Of a stretch of 64,000 nucleotides of DNA, positions 21,680-33,284 are shown in pieces; the stretch's first letter is position 1, and each line of letters begins with the position of its first letter. Origin of the DNA: Salticus scenicus. Taxonomy: Eukaryota; Arthropoda; Arachnida; Araneae; Salticidae. A model generated the notes under the pieces. It was not told the DNA's origin, made no database searches, and saw only the letters and a program-made list of their open reading frames with translations. A program made the position numbers and the translations under genes. Location: assembly GCA_963930645.1 (NCBI GenBank), contig OZ005652.1, positions 350,448,602 to 350,512,601 of the forward strand. Reading direction: 5' to 3'.

Positions 21680-22968
21680 GGGTAAGGTGGGGTAAGTGGG
21701 ACCCCTTTTCGGCATAATTCGACTTTAGCTCAACATAGCGCCGGATGTAATAGGCCTAACAACTTAATTTTTTTTTGTGGTTCATTCTCTCATATGTTGT
21801 TACTGTACCCATGGCAACCTCTAACCAAACTGGCAAATGATGAATTAAAAAAAAAAATTATTTTGGGTAGTCATCGGGGTGGCCCACTTGCCCCACAAGG
21901 TGCGGTAAGTGGGACCCCCCCTGAATATATTTTTACACATAACTGGTAGAGATTTGGTTGGGCAAGTGGGACAATCTACATGGTTTTCTGAATCTTTGAA
22001 AAAAAAAATCACTGAAGTATCTCAATTAGTTCACCCATAGCAACTTTTTCTGCACACAAGCCTGCTAAATGAAAAAAATGTCAAATTTTCAACTTTTTAT
22101 TTTACAAAGTTTAAACTAGCCTATGGCAGTATTACATGCTAGTGAACATTATATCTTGATAAATCGTTGGTAAACATGTATTTTGAAAGTCTCTTGGAAA
22201 GTGTTGGTTCATTTAGTTTCAGCACAACATCTTCTAGGAATACATCAGGAATATCATTAGCTTCAGGGGGGAGAAAAGTTATTACGCATAGTTGTGTCTT
22301 TGTGCATGTATTACATGACAACTGTATCTTCATCGTTTTGACTGTCATTTAATACCAAGCCAACACACTATTTATTTATTTATTTATTTTTTTTTTTTTT
22401 TACCTTCAAACTGGACAAAGGCATAATCCCCATTTTTAAGTACTGTAGTACTGGGTAATAACTGATAGTTCACCTCCGGAACTTGAATCACTACTGGTGG
22501 AGTCATCCAGAGGTAAACCCTATAAATCAGTGCATATGACTATTTTTTCAGCTATATTAAAGAGTTGGGGTGGGTGGCCCACTTACCCCAAACACGGGGC
22601 AAGTGGGCCCCCCTTTTTTTTTTTTCAACCTTATTAACATCATGAGTACACGATACTACAAAAAGATTCTGTGTTTTATACACTTTCAAAATATATAAAG
22701 TTTTGGTTTGTATCATGAACGGTTTGGAAGAAAGAAAAAAATTAGTACGATGGCGCGAATTACGACAGGACTGCAAATTTAAAAATCGTCACAAAAAGGC
22801 TTGTAACTTATCACACACATAAATGAAAATGATGCCATAATGTTTTCTACATCTATTGGGGTAGGTACATAAAATTATTATAACAGATTTTTTTTTGAGT
22901 CAATAACTGGAGAAATGCCAGGGGGGGTGGCCCACTTACTCCAATGGCCCACTTACCCCACCTTACCC
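21680..22968. mobile_element. Pogo-like Tc1/mariner superfamily element, 1.3 kb, deleted
   Basis: Termini GGGTAAGGTGGGGTAAGTG and CACTTACCCCACCTTACCC are inverted and flanked by TA on both sides (21678-21679, 22969-22970). The GTAAGTGGG motif, in both orientations, is repeated inside at about 21880-21920, 21963, 22570-22612 and 22930. A minus-strand transposase remnant lies in the middle. A related end is at 8158. Confidence 0.75.
22139..22500 (-). pseudogene. Probable transposase C-terminal remnant of the pogo-like element
   Basis: One minus-strand frame near 22500-22395 reads VVIQVPEVNYQLLPST and NGDYAFVQFEGKK. After a gap, 22348-22139 reads VITFLPPEANDIPDVFLED and VVLKLNEPTLSKR. The pairing of a GDYxxVxFEGKK strand with a later EDVVLKLxEP block is familiar from C-termini of transposon-encoded proteins in arthropods, but I assign it to the pogo-like group only because it sits inside these inverted repeats. 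No catalytic residues are visible. The plus-strand frame at 22167-22352 is its shadow. Confidence 0.5.
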
Positions 22969-23029
22969 TATAAGGGTCGTATAAAAATTTTAGTATTTTA
23001 TTATTGTAATTGAAAATATTGATATATTT

Positions 23030-23420
23030 TTGCTTAATTTTGTTAAATTCTGTATTCTTATATATACATATACACTAAAGGACAAAGAAAAAAAAAAAGC
23101 CGCACTTGGATATTTTCCATTTCTTTTTCTGCAGTCACCAATTTATTGTTTTATAAGTAAATTTTCAAACAGTTGTGCCCCACGTTCATTACTTGTGCCC
23201 CATGTTCATGACTTTTGCCCCACGTATAATTCAGGATTGAGCCAAGTATTAGATACAAGATGTAATTGTTCGAAAAATTGTAATTTTAGAAAGTATTTAA
23301 GAAATGGCAAGAATAAGGTAATTAAGAATACCACAAAAAATATTAATTTTAGAGTGAAAATCAAAAAATATTTTAATACGCGGGATGTCAAAATTAATAA
23401 ATGTTAACGAAATATAGGTA
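23030..23420. other. Unclassified; short GTGCCCCA repeats
   Basis: TTGTGCCCCACGTTCAT, TTGTGCCCCATGTTCATG and TTTGCCCCACGT follow one another at 23172-23226. The frame over 23030-23407 has a low-complexity Lys-rich composition and no motif, so it is not called as a gene. Confidence 0.4.
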
Positions 23421-23429
23421 AGCTGTTTT

Positions 23430-23650
23430 TTAGCAGGATATAAAATTTTTAGGCTATTTAAAATGGAAATTTGTCTCTAGGCGGCCACGTTGCTCATCCA
23501 GTCAAGGTGACCGGAAGTTAAAAAGCCAGTACTTAAAAAATCAGTTTATATTACGGTTAGAACATAGAATGGATTCAGAAAAAGTGTTTAGTAACACAAT
23601 TCCTTTAAATATAGTGCAACAACGATTAAACAAAGCAAGGTGGTTTCACT
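23430..23650 (+). mobile_element. Tc1-like element, 5' end fragment
   Basis: TTTTTAGCAGGATATAAAAT through GGCGGCCACGTTGCTCATCC to MDSEKVFSNTIPLNIVQQRL is a diverged copy of 47505-47710. It breaks off after the first ~25 transposase codons. Confidence 0.7.
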
Positions 23651-24002
23651 TATAGTTCGGAAATGTTATTAAAACGCTGTATTATATTAATAGCAATACT
23701 AGCTGGAACCCGTCGAATTCGACAATCACTTTATTGACCGTAATGTTTCAAAAATCGTCGCATCATTATTTAAATGTATTTCATGTTAAAACATCTAATA
23801 TAATTTACGACATTTCACTTAAAAGAAAGTCGGAAAAATGCTTATAAATAGAAATACTTATATATGACATTACTTTCTACAAAGTACTGTCAATGTGACG
23901 TCAAACTGGCTCCAAATAAACATATGCTATCTTTTATTTTCTATTTCGTTTAATACTAAGAGTGTTAGCTGACCCGTCCGGCGTTGTCCGGGCCCATGAT
24001 AG

Positions 24003-24616
24003 CTTAAATGAACCTTAAATTTGTATTATTTTATACCTTTAACTCGATTTTGTTTGAATTTCTGTTTTTAAATGAAAGCATCAAGAACAAAATAATCATC
24101 TGTAACAAAACAATTACCTCGAACCGAACAAAACTCTGCCTTGTGACCCCGGTGCTTGCGGCAACGCATACACGGGCCGCTAACAGCATAAAAAAATTCC
24201 CAAAAATTAATCTGGAACCGAACGAACCCGCCCGGCAATGCCCGGGCCCGTGATAATAACCTTAAATGAACTTTAAATTTGTATGATTTTATATCTTTAA
24301 CTCGATTTTGTTTGAATTTCTATTTTTAAATAAAAGCATTGCGAAAAAAAAAAAAATAATAATAATAATAATCAGCTGTAACAAAAAAGTTACCTCGAAC
24401 CGAACGAAACTCTGCCTTGTGACCCCGGTGTCTGCGGCAGCGCATACGCGAGCCGCTAATACCATGAAAAAATTCCAAAAAATTAACCTGGAACGGAACG
24501 AACCCGCCCAGCATTGCTCGGGCCCATGATAATAGCCTTAAATGCACCTTAAATTTGTATGGTTTTATATCTTTAACTCGACTTTGTTTGAATTTCTATT
24601 TTTAAATGAAAACATC

Positions 24617-24653
<37 letters not shown>

Positions 24654-24765
24654 CTCAATCAGAACGGAACTCGGGTTCGTGACCCAGTGCCTGCGGTACG
24701 TATATGCAGGCCGCTAATAACATGAAAAAATTCTCAAAAATTAACCTTGAACCGAACGAACCTCT
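24003..24765 (-). repeat. Tandem array, three units of about 260-275 bp
   Basis: Units start at CTTAAATGAACCTTAAATTT (24003), 24261 and 24537. Each has ATTTTATATCTTTAACTCGA, an A-rich stretch of variable length, ACCTCGAACCGAACG, GTGACCCCGGTG, GGCCGCTAATA and, in the first two, a CCCGCCCGGCA..GCCCGGGCC hairpin. The third unit is truncated before the hairpin. Confidence 0.85.
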
Positions 24766-24824
24766 GACTCGTGTTACCGCTGCCTGTGGCTTCGGCACCG
24801 TATAGCAGGCATGCTACGCACGCA

Positions 24825-25190
24825 CTGCAAAATCCACTTTCCTCCACCAGGGAGCGCAGTATGTTGTATACGAACATCATCAATCGCCTTGAATTTCCAA
24901 GACCTTTCAAATAAGGTGTCACATGGTGGTGTCAACTGCAAAATCCTTTAGTTACACTTTCCACCGCCAGGGGGCACATCGTGTTCTATACGAACATCAC
25001 CAACGGTCAGGAAATATCAAGACCTTTAAAATAAGTTGTAACATGGTAGTGTCTACTGCAAAATCACCTAGTTCCATTTTTAACCACCAGGGCGCGCACT
25101 AACATCCCCAATCAACATGAAATTTCAAGACCTTTATCAACAATCGCCTTGAATTTCCAAGACCTTTCAAATAAGGTGTCACGCGGTGGG
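24825..25190 (-). repeat. Tandem array, three units of about 120 bp
   Basis: Units repeat ACTGCAAAATCC, CCACCAGGGAGCGCA, TATACGAACATCA, TTGAATTTCCAAGACCTTTC and AATAAGGTGTCACATGGTGG. The last unit contains a partial inner duplication of the AAGACCTTT segment. Confidence 0.85.
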
Positions 25191-25567
25191 TCGAGAACGG
25201 ATTTCCCTTTCAAACTAATTTCCCCCTTTCCCCCCCTCCAAATCTATTTTCCCCCCTTTTCCCCCCTTCAAAATCGAAAATTCCAAATTCGCAGAAAGTG
25301 ATTTTTTAGCACTCGACTCTAGTCCCTATATGTACAATTTCTTCACCGTAAAGTAATTTGGAGCTGAGTTAAGCTCGTAAACGTGTTTTAAACCCCTGCC
25401 CCCCCCCAGGGGTGGGGGGAACCGTACGACTTTTTATATTTTTCTCTTTTCATAACATATTTACAGACCGAGACCTTTTTTTAGACACCTCAACCAAATT
25501 TTTACACCTAGCCGTTCTCTCACTTTAGTGGAGACAGACAAAAACATGTTTCAAAATAATATATAGA

Positions 25568-26283
25568 TTATAGATACGGTTGAGAAATTGTGTAGAAACG
25601 ATTTTCTGAAGGTTGCAACCATCTAAAATAAAGCGTAAATATAAAATGACATGCACATACTAGAAAATAACTTTACAAAAATAAATAAGTAAAATATTGG
25701 CATGTAATCTGGACTACCATGAAAACAATCTGACAGAAATCATTACAATAAATTGTAATAAAAAGAAATGAATACTTGAGAAAAAAGAAGAAAAAAATGG
25801 TTATCTGATAAATACAGAGCTTTAGAAATCGGCGTAAGATATCGAAGAAGTCATCTTTTTCTTTTCATCTTCACATGTTCTGATCTTTGAAATTCATGCT
25901 CTTTTATCTTTAACCTTTTTTATTACCAAGATTTTATTAAAAAAAAAAAAAAAACACTTAAAAAAAGATTTGATTAAAATGGTTATAATGTCGCAATAAA
26001 ATACTCCAATTTATCTCAAAAAAGGTTTTTTTTCTTTTTTTTTTTTTTTTTAATTTTACCGAATTTTATTTTTTGTTAATAAAGATCAAAGCACAGTGTT
26101 ATTATTTTTTCTTAACTTATATGTTAAAAATATTTAAAACTAATAAGTATTTTTTTTTAATTGTATAAATACACTGAATTTATTTAAAGAGTTTAAAATA
26201 AATTTAGTATTATTTTTTGTTGTTTTTAATTTCGTTTCATGATCAATACACAACATATGGAGAAATTTTTAATTTTTTGTAGG

Positions 26284-26316
<33 letters not shown>

Positions 26317-27318
26317 GTATTAATTCAAGCGTTTATATTGCTATTAATTACAAGGGAAAACGATTTCCTATAAGTTGACATACAGTTTCTTCATTGTAAA
26401 ATTTTGTTCAATTGAATATCGTTTAATTAATTTCTTCTCTATTCAATAAAAAAAAAACACTGGATTCGTAAAAAATTAAATTTACGATTTTTGGATGTAT
26501 TTCCGTGTTTTGAGAAGTCCAGAAGACGATTTGACCATTTTAAATTTAATAGATATTTAGGATAACCATGTATTTTAACCTGAATATGTATAAATTTTGT
26601 GGTTTTACTTTTATATTTGTCTGATAAAAGAGATTTTTATTTCTATTTTATGTAAGCAATTAATTAGAATATTTTCATAAACTTTTTTCTGTAAACATGT
26701 TTTAAAATGAGTAAATTAGCTTCAAATGGGAATTCTTTTCCTTTGTCAGAAACGTGAAACTTTAAATTTCCGTTATTGATATTGATTTTTAAATCCAGAA
26801 AGTTTATTTCTTTATTTATATTATCATTTTTAGTTAATGTAAGTACAGTAGGATTATTATTAGTGAAGGAATTGTTATTATTAAAGTAAAAAAAAAATCG
26901 ATAATATGATACCTGATCATTAATTACAGAAAGTTTCCTTTCATAATAATATAGGTATAGACCAAATAAAAGTGTACTAGCAGTACCAACTTGTGAAATT
27001 CTCTGAATACTATGATATGCAGTATTATTGCATAAGATGAAATTTTCTAAAGTATTAAAGTAATAAATAGAAAATTATTCTTTTGTACTATTTTGATGTT
27101 CATTAAAAATAATTAACATAGTGTTATATAAGTCACTAATTTCAATATAAATATATATATATATATGATAACAATAAGAATGAAAATGAAAAATAAAGAG
27201 ATGAATAATTTGTCACTACAGCCCACAAAAGCAAATTTGGTAACTGGTTAACATAGATAAATTATTTAAATACTTTGAGCAGTAATTTATATTTGAAAAA
27301 AGTAGAAGAATACTCACT
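25568..27318. other. AT-rich stretch, no gene recognised
   Basis: Poly-A/T runs at 25939-25954, 26035-26051 and 26283-26300 with (AT)n after the last; (AT)n at 27150-27165. Confidence 0.5.
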
Positions 27319-27734
27319 TTAAGGGTACATGGAACATCTTGACAGGTTATAATAAAGCAATTTTTGCAAAAGATTCAACGATTTGTATTTTACTTAAAAA
27401 TACAGATGGGACTGAGATTTTTTTCCCACAGTTAACATGTACATTATAGCTCATATTTAAAGCAAAAGTAATTGATTATCTGAATAAATTAATTTTTTTA
27501 GAGATAACTAATTTTTTAAATGTCTATATGAAAATTTTTTAACAATATGTCCATTTGGTACATTTTTCTGAAATTCTATTTAAGATAGAGAGTTGAAATT
27601 TTCCAAAATTGTGTAAATAATTTATTTTTATAAAAAATACACAACAATGTAAATCTGGGTGGAAAATTTTTGGAAATAATGAGAAATATATTCTCAATTT
27701 TTTTAGGATTTTTAAAGTTATTTAGTAATAATAA

Positions 27735-29359
27735 TAATAAAAGAAGATGCCTGTCTGTCTGTCTATCTCTCTGTCTGTGCATCCATACGTTCAGCCCCTA
27801 CTGAACGCAGAAGTATAAAATTTGACATACGGGTGCTCAGAAGCCTTCCCGAGTTGATAGTGAAAACAGAATTAAAAAATTTTAATTAGTTTCGGAGATA
27901 TTAATTAAAACGTCGGCCAATGCCTAATTAAAAATCGAGCGGATCGTAATTTTCGCCCTTCAAGTAGAATTCAGCCTGTTCCTCAAAAGAGAAAGCAGAG
28001 AGAGAAAAATTTCGCGGGTTTTTCTAAAGCGATCGCTGCCGATCTGTTAGAAATATCGAAAATACACCTGTACCCCGAGAAAGAGCATTTATTACCGATT
28101 CTTACGGTACAATTTAAAAAAAAAAAAAAATACGGATTTTTTATATTTTTAAAAAAAGTTTTAAAAAGGGTCGACAATTTCTCTTTTTCTCGATCGTCTT
28201 TTTTGAAACGCCCTGTACGACCGAGTAACTGTTCCATTTCTTAACAAGTGGTATATTTGGAAAGGACATTTAATCCTCTTTCGAACCATATAAACATTTT
28301 TACAAAATACGGATTAGCGATCCAAATTTTTAGATTTTACGAAACATCGATTTTTTCACAAAACATTTTATAATTCAAAAGCGTTTAGAGATAAATCATT
28401 TCATTTTTTCTTTCTTTTTCTTTTTCTTTTTTTTTTTTTTTTTTTTTTGTATGTAGATCTCGCTTCAACAATTCAATTCCCAAAAGATTGAGAGAAAATT
28501 TCAAAAACTGAATGAGTTTTTTAATTTTCAGTATCCCTGCAGTTTTCGATGAAATTCTGAATCGACTTTTCTGAAACTCGTGCGTTTGTCGTTCGAACAA
28601 CAGTGAGGTTTTTTGTTACCATGGCAACTTCGCAGACGATATTTTGAAAGTAGAACGAAAGAGAAATATATATCTTTTACTGTCACATATTTTTGGACTG
28701 CGATAAAAAATTTCAAATTTCAAAATTCTTCAATTTTCCTCTACCGTGCACAAAACTTACTATACACCTTTAACTTGGAGAATAAACAAAAACTTACATT
28801 TTAATTTACATTTTAATTGCAAATTAAATTTTATTCTATTACGCGTATTTCAAATTCTAATTACGATTAAATTATTTTTTATAAATCATTCGAAAGATAT
28901 TTTAAAGTACTTTTATATTATCGAAAGTGGAATTCGAGATTTCACCCGATTTACACGTTTCGAGGTTTCCTGATTAGGTTTTCTTTGGTATCTCAGCTAC
29001 TAATTAAAATACATCATTTGAAAGGTTTGTTGATTTGGAATTAAACAGTTCTAAAACCGGGATAAGGCGCCGCAGACGCCACCGAGCGGGACTTTGCTGA
29101 AGTCAGAAATTTGAAAGATCATATCATGGTGAGCGAACCGGTTGTTTCATATATTGAAACTGGAAGAGGGCGCCGCAGGCGCTACCGAGCGGTAATTTAC
29201 TGAGATTAAAATTTTCAATTAAGCTATTTTCACTGTATGTCACTAAGCTGTTGTAAGACCTGACACGGGAAAAAGGCGCCGCACGCGCCACCGAGCGGGA
29301 GTTTCGTAAAGTCGGATTTTTCAAGGATTGCGAACCAGCTGCTCGCCGAAGACGGCTAG
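27735..29359 (+). mobile_element. Non-autonomous Helitron nested in the long-inverted-repeat element
   Basis: The 3' end is CTGCTCGCCGAAGACGGCTAG at 29339-29359 followed by T, a typical Helitron terminus. The 5' part starts near 27735 with a GAAGATGCCTGTCTGTCTGT stretch; the exact first base is not clear because the flank is (AAT)n. Three GC hairpins are spaced about 105 bp apart near the 3' end. No Rep/helicase frame. Confidence 0.6.
29066..29305 (+). repeat. Three GGCGCCGCAGRCGCC hairpin modules
   Basis: AGGCGCCGCAGACGCCACC (29066), GGGCGCCGCAGGCGCTACC (29167) and AGGCGCCGCACGCGCCACC (29274), each followed by GAGCGG. Each is a short GC stem with a CGCAG/CGCAC loop, set in AT-rich sequence. 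Confidence 0.85.
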
Positions 29360-29729
29360 TAATAATAATAATATTTCTTTTCAACCAAACTTAAAATTGC
29401 TGCTTATTATTTCCCTATAGTACATTTTCCTCTACCATACGAAATTTTAAGGTGATAAACTCAATAGAATTTTAGAAAAGTGTACCGAATGGACAATATT
29501 GTTAAAAAATTTTCATATAGACATATAAAAGAGTTAATTATATCTAGAAAACTAATTTATTTAGCTAATTAATTTCTTTTGCTTTAAATATGGGCTATAA
29601 TGTATATGTTAACTGAGTGAGGGAAAAAAAATCTTAATTCCATCTTTATTTTTAAGTAAATACAAATCGTTGAATCCATTGCAAAAATTACTTCATTTAA
29701 CCTGTCGAGATGTTTCATGTACCCTTAAA

Positions 29730-30260
29730 ATAATTCAAATGAGAATACAAAACCTATAAAAACATAAAAAGGAGGAGCTTATTTTATGATTGTATTCAAA
29801 TGTTTTCTATGAAAACTGACAATAACAAAATGAACCAAAAAAAAAAATTTATGAGGAAAGCTAAATTTATGGAATAGGACACAAATAATTGAATAATATA
29901 TAAAATAAAATTGCTCAGAAAGTCGTGATAATTAATCAGGTGTGTCCCCTCCCCCCCCCCCACCACCCAATCAGCTAAAATGGAGGCAAGGTTTAAATTT
30001 TTGGCAAGCCATATTACGCAAAATGCACTGAAAGTTGCCCCAACCCCGGCAAAAAATTACTTTTAATGAGAAAATAATATTATAGTTTTAAAAAATTAAA
30101 GAACACGCTTTTATAGAAATGTGAACTAAAAAGCACAAAAATATCTATCTTAGTATTAAAATGCAGGGTAAGAGAAAATCGTGTAAATGACACACCATAA
30201 TTTTTACATACATTTAAATCTTTAATTCAAATAATTTAGAATTAAACAAAAACCATTTTT
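29730..30260. other. AT-rich spacer
   Basis: C run at 29952-29961; the dispersed line GGGTAAGAGAAAATCGTGTA at 30167 (compare 10164). No gene. Confidence 0.5.
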
Positions 30261-30267
30261 TAAAAAT

Positions 30268-30352
30268 CTCCCCTGAGTGGGCTCGAACACTAGACCTTTA
30301 GCTTCGTAGCGCGGAGCTTTACCTTACAGCCACAGCATTCACGTAGGGAAAG
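30268..30352 (-). repeat. Degenerate tRNA-derived sequence (SINE head or tRNA pseudogene)
   Basis: On the minus strand: GCTGTGGCTGTAAGGTAAAG resembles an A box region, CTACGAA an anticodon loop (ACG), and GTGTTCGAGCCC a B box, with spacing like a tRNA. Acceptor and anticodon stems pair poorly, so it is not an intact tRNA gene. Confidence 0.5.
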
Positions 30353-30359
30353 TCTTTTT

Positions 30360-31737
30360 TTACAATATAAATTTTTGTTTGCTCCCACAGTGGTTACAAA
30401 CATACAAACATACATATAGGTGAAGCTAATAAAAGCGTATTAAGAAAAGACAATAAGGTAGGTTATAACCTGCAATTAGAATAAACAGAGCTTCACCAGA
30501 AATAAATTTATGAAGCACATGTTAAAAATCTCACTCCTCATAAGTAGTTTATATATATGTCTAAAGATTGACGACCGAAGTGTAAATTTTTATGGATATG
30601 CATTTTATGATTTAAAAAAAAAAAAAAATAGTCCTACCTTACAATCATATCAAATAGGAAGTAGAGAATTCAACCGATGTCAGGTTGCCCTGTACTCTGT
30701 CTGTATATTATATGTGCTCCGTAAAAGTACACTAAAATTTAGTATATTGAAAAATAAAAATGGCATAACACAACTGAAAACGCATCTCCAAATATTTTCA
30801 CTTACAGCCTGTTACGTATCTGAATACTTTGAGGGAATCTGCAAACAAAATATAAATGGTGTTTGTACTATTTTCTATAGAAGAATAAATTTATTTTAAA
30901 CAGAAATTTACGCGATTACACGTAATTTGTATTTTTCGTATTTTCATTCTTACACACATTTAGAAAAGCGAAATGCTTTATGTTTAATCCACCATAAGTA
31001 TGTTAATATGTCCTTTAAAAATTCCGTGAGGAATGACTGTAAGTTTCTAGAGCTCTTTTCCAACTAATCATCTTCATTTTACTGCTTCGATCGTCTCTTT
31101 TGGCATCACTTGAGCTTTGATATTGTTTACAAATTTGAGCATCAAGTGATATTTATTTTACTTAATGTGCTAAATATTAATAAAAAAAGTATATCCATCA
31201 AAAATATTTTTATTTTAATGTTTTTTTTTTTTTTTTTTTTTGTAATTTAATTTATATCAATAAATGACAAATATTTAATGATAGAAGAAAAAGAGAAGAA
31301 CGACAGGTTGAAATCGTTGTTTATTACTGAACAAGACTACACTTGACAATATGTTGTTAGACATTAAGAAAATATGACTGATATCTTAAGAAAAAGAAAA
31401 TAATTATCTCTGAATCTTTTACATGTGCTTTTCTGAAAACAATAATCTTTGAAAACTGGAACAGGTTTACTAAAATACAACAAATTTCAAAGAGATATTT
31501 TATTTACCAACCTATTACTACTCGCGAAATCGAAAAATGTCAATGTTTCGATCAATGATGCTATTTATATAGAGTAATACAAACACAACATGTAGAAGTT
31601 CTTAGTTTTAGTTTGTTGCCCATACTAGAGCAACTTATTACCGCTTTGGTTCCCTTTTTAGTTTCAGTGTCCTATCTGTCTTCTGTAATATCGATAGGTA
31701 CAAAGGAATTTTCAAAGTCGTGTAGTAATGAAAATTA

Positions 31738-31772
<35 letters not shown>

Positions 31773-32604
31773 TATTAGCCTAAAGTTTGGAAATTTGATT
31801 ATGTTCAGTTTTAACATTAGTTACAATTTCGCTTGTAATTCTTGAACTAAAGAACCACAAACAGAACCGTAAATGATGTGTAAAAGTCTTGAGAATAGCA
31901 CATTTATCGACATATATTTTTTTGAAAATAAAATCGATATATATATATATATATGTATGTATGTAAATAAATATACTCATTGTATATGTATATATATATT
32001 CATAATATACTTGTATTTTTGCAAGTTTAGATATTCATATTCTAATTTTGTTTAACGTATTTTTATAATGAATATTTAAAACGTACTTTGCAGAAAAAGT
32101 TTAGATTAAAATGGATGTGTGTCGCAATGTGGAATATCTAATTTCTTATGAAAACATTATTATTATTATTATTATTATTATTTTAAGCTTTAGTGTTTTT
32201 TTTTTTTTTTTTTTTTTTTAATGAAGATCAAGACATTAAATTAAAATTTGGTAAATAAGCTTTTTAAATGCAAGAAACACATTAAGTTGAGTTAAAGAGA
32301 AGTATCGAGTTTGATTTTTAACTGATGCATTTTTAACTGCTTTCTATCTTAAAATGCTTTTTATTTTGTTTTCATTTCTAATATATTTTTAATAATACAT
32401 TTTTAAGTTTTCATTTATGTTTTTAAATTCCATGATAATAATAATAAAAATAATAATTATGATGAGGATAATACAAGTCTTAATTCTTAAGTATATATTG
32501 TTGCTTATTACAAGTGAAAATGAGTTCACAATTTCTTGCCAAATTTTTCTTCCCAAATTTTATAATAATTTTGATAGAATTTAATTAGTCTAACATCTAT
32601 TTTA
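30360..32604. other. AT-rich stretch, no gene recognised
   Basis: T run at 31222-31241, A run at 31740-31768, (AT)n at 31936-31955, (TTA)n at 32157-32183, T run at 32198-32219. A 129-codon frame at 30510-30899 includes a poly-A-encoded Lys run and has no recognisable motif. Confidence 0.5.
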
Positions 32605-32886
32605 CTGTTTCATTTCTCATAAGTACGCAGCATGTGATTATATGAAGTTAAAGTGTAGTGTTGAAAAGTAATGTTAAAAAAAGTAAAAGACGAAAAAATA
32701 ATAATAAAATAATCATCAAAAAGAAAATAATAATAACAATAATTGCTGTTTCATTTCTCATAAGTACGCAGTGTGTGGTTGTATTAAGTTAAAGTGTAGT
32801 GTTGAAAAGTGATGTTAAAAAAAGTAAAAGAAGATAAAATAATAATAAAATAATCATTAAAAAGAAAATAATAATAATAATAAATA
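32605..32886 (+). repeat. Tandem duplication, two units of 141 bp
   Basis: CTGTTTCATTTCTCATAAGT starts both units (32605 and 32746) and the two read in parallel to AGAAAATAATAATAA with only scattered substitutions, so this is a young duplication. Confidence 0.9.
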
Positions 32887-32899
32887 AAATAAATAAATC

Positions 32900-33235
32900 A
32901 AGTTATCACAGATCTTTGGTTCAATCATTCTTTTTAAATATATTGAAGAGTTCTTTTGGTTGGTTGGTTGTTAGATAAACGCCAATTGACTACGCTAGGT
33001 TCATAGGCAGATGGGTGGAATGTCCCATCGCCCATTCCACCTCCTTAAGGGGTCTTTCTAAGGGTTCCTAGCCCCTATTTATGCGCATTTCGGAGAAAAA
33101 CATGGAAAACTCCGAACAGCTAGGTCGATGAGTGCGACTTAGGTTCGAACCTGGCACTTTCCATCTACCAGCTTTGAGCGCAGAACTCAATACTTCTTTT
33201 AAAAGATACCCAAACTGAAAATTTATATCCCTCAG
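32900..33235 (+). repeat. R1 repeat fragment interrupted by a SINE
   Basis: TTATCACAGATCTTTGGTTC ... TTGAAGAGTTCTTTT (to 32957) continues after the insertion as TTCTTTTAAAAGATACCC (33194 on) and AAAATTTATATCCCTC, in the order seen uninterrupted at 41935-42005. Confidence 0.7.
32958..33193 (-). mobile_element. tRNA-derived SINE nested in R1
   Basis: TTCTTTT occurs on both sides (32951-32957 and 33194-33200) as a target duplication. On the minus strand the head has TGGTAGATGG (A-box-like) and GGTTCGAACC (B box), and the tail is CAACCAACCAACC at 32958. The second half recurs, diverged, at 37545-37700. Confidence 0.7.
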
Positions 33236-33284
33236 AAACCAAGCGATTTTCAAGGTGCTGCACTGCAGCACTCGTGTCTACCTT

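Larger units (their letters stand above)
23699..25567 (-). mobile_element. Non-autonomous Helitron with internal tandem arrays
   Basis: On the minus strand the 5' end is TCTATATATTATTTTGAAAC (25567, preceded by A) and the 3' end is GTCGAATTCGACGGGTTCCA then GCTAG at 23699, followed by T. GTCGAATTCGAC is a self-complementary hairpin just before the CTAG. This gives the A/T target and the TC/CTAG ends of a Helitron, 1869 bp. Two tandem arrays fill most of the interior. A second Helitron-like terminus (GACGGGTCAGCTAA on the minus strand) lies at about 23967. Confidence 0.6.
27323..29724. mobile_element. Long-terminal-inverted-repeat element flanked by TTAA
   Basis: GGGTACATGGAACATCTTGA at 27323 is mirrored by the sequence ending CATGTACCC at 29724, and the inverted similarity runs for about 280 bp on each side (for example AAATACAAATCGTTGAATC, GAAAATTTTTTAACAATAT). 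TTAA stands at both outer edges (27319-27322, 29725-29728), as in piggyBac- or Kolobok-type insertions; a TA duplication is also possible. The middle is occupied by a later Helitron. Confidence 0.75.

Noticed and set aside
23030..23407. 125-codon frame as a gene
   Set aside because: Low-complexity Lys/Asn-rich second half and poly-A-encoded Lys; no motif.
24003..25190. CRISPR-like array
   Set aside because: Units of 120-275 bp are contiguous tandem repeats without unique spacers, in a eukaryotic Helitron.
30510..30899. 129-codon frame as a secreted protein gene
   Set aside because: Includes a Lys run from a poly-A tract, biased Ile/Lys/Asn/Tyr/Ser composition, no recognisable motif, no splice or promoter support; consistent with a chance frame in AT-rich DNA.
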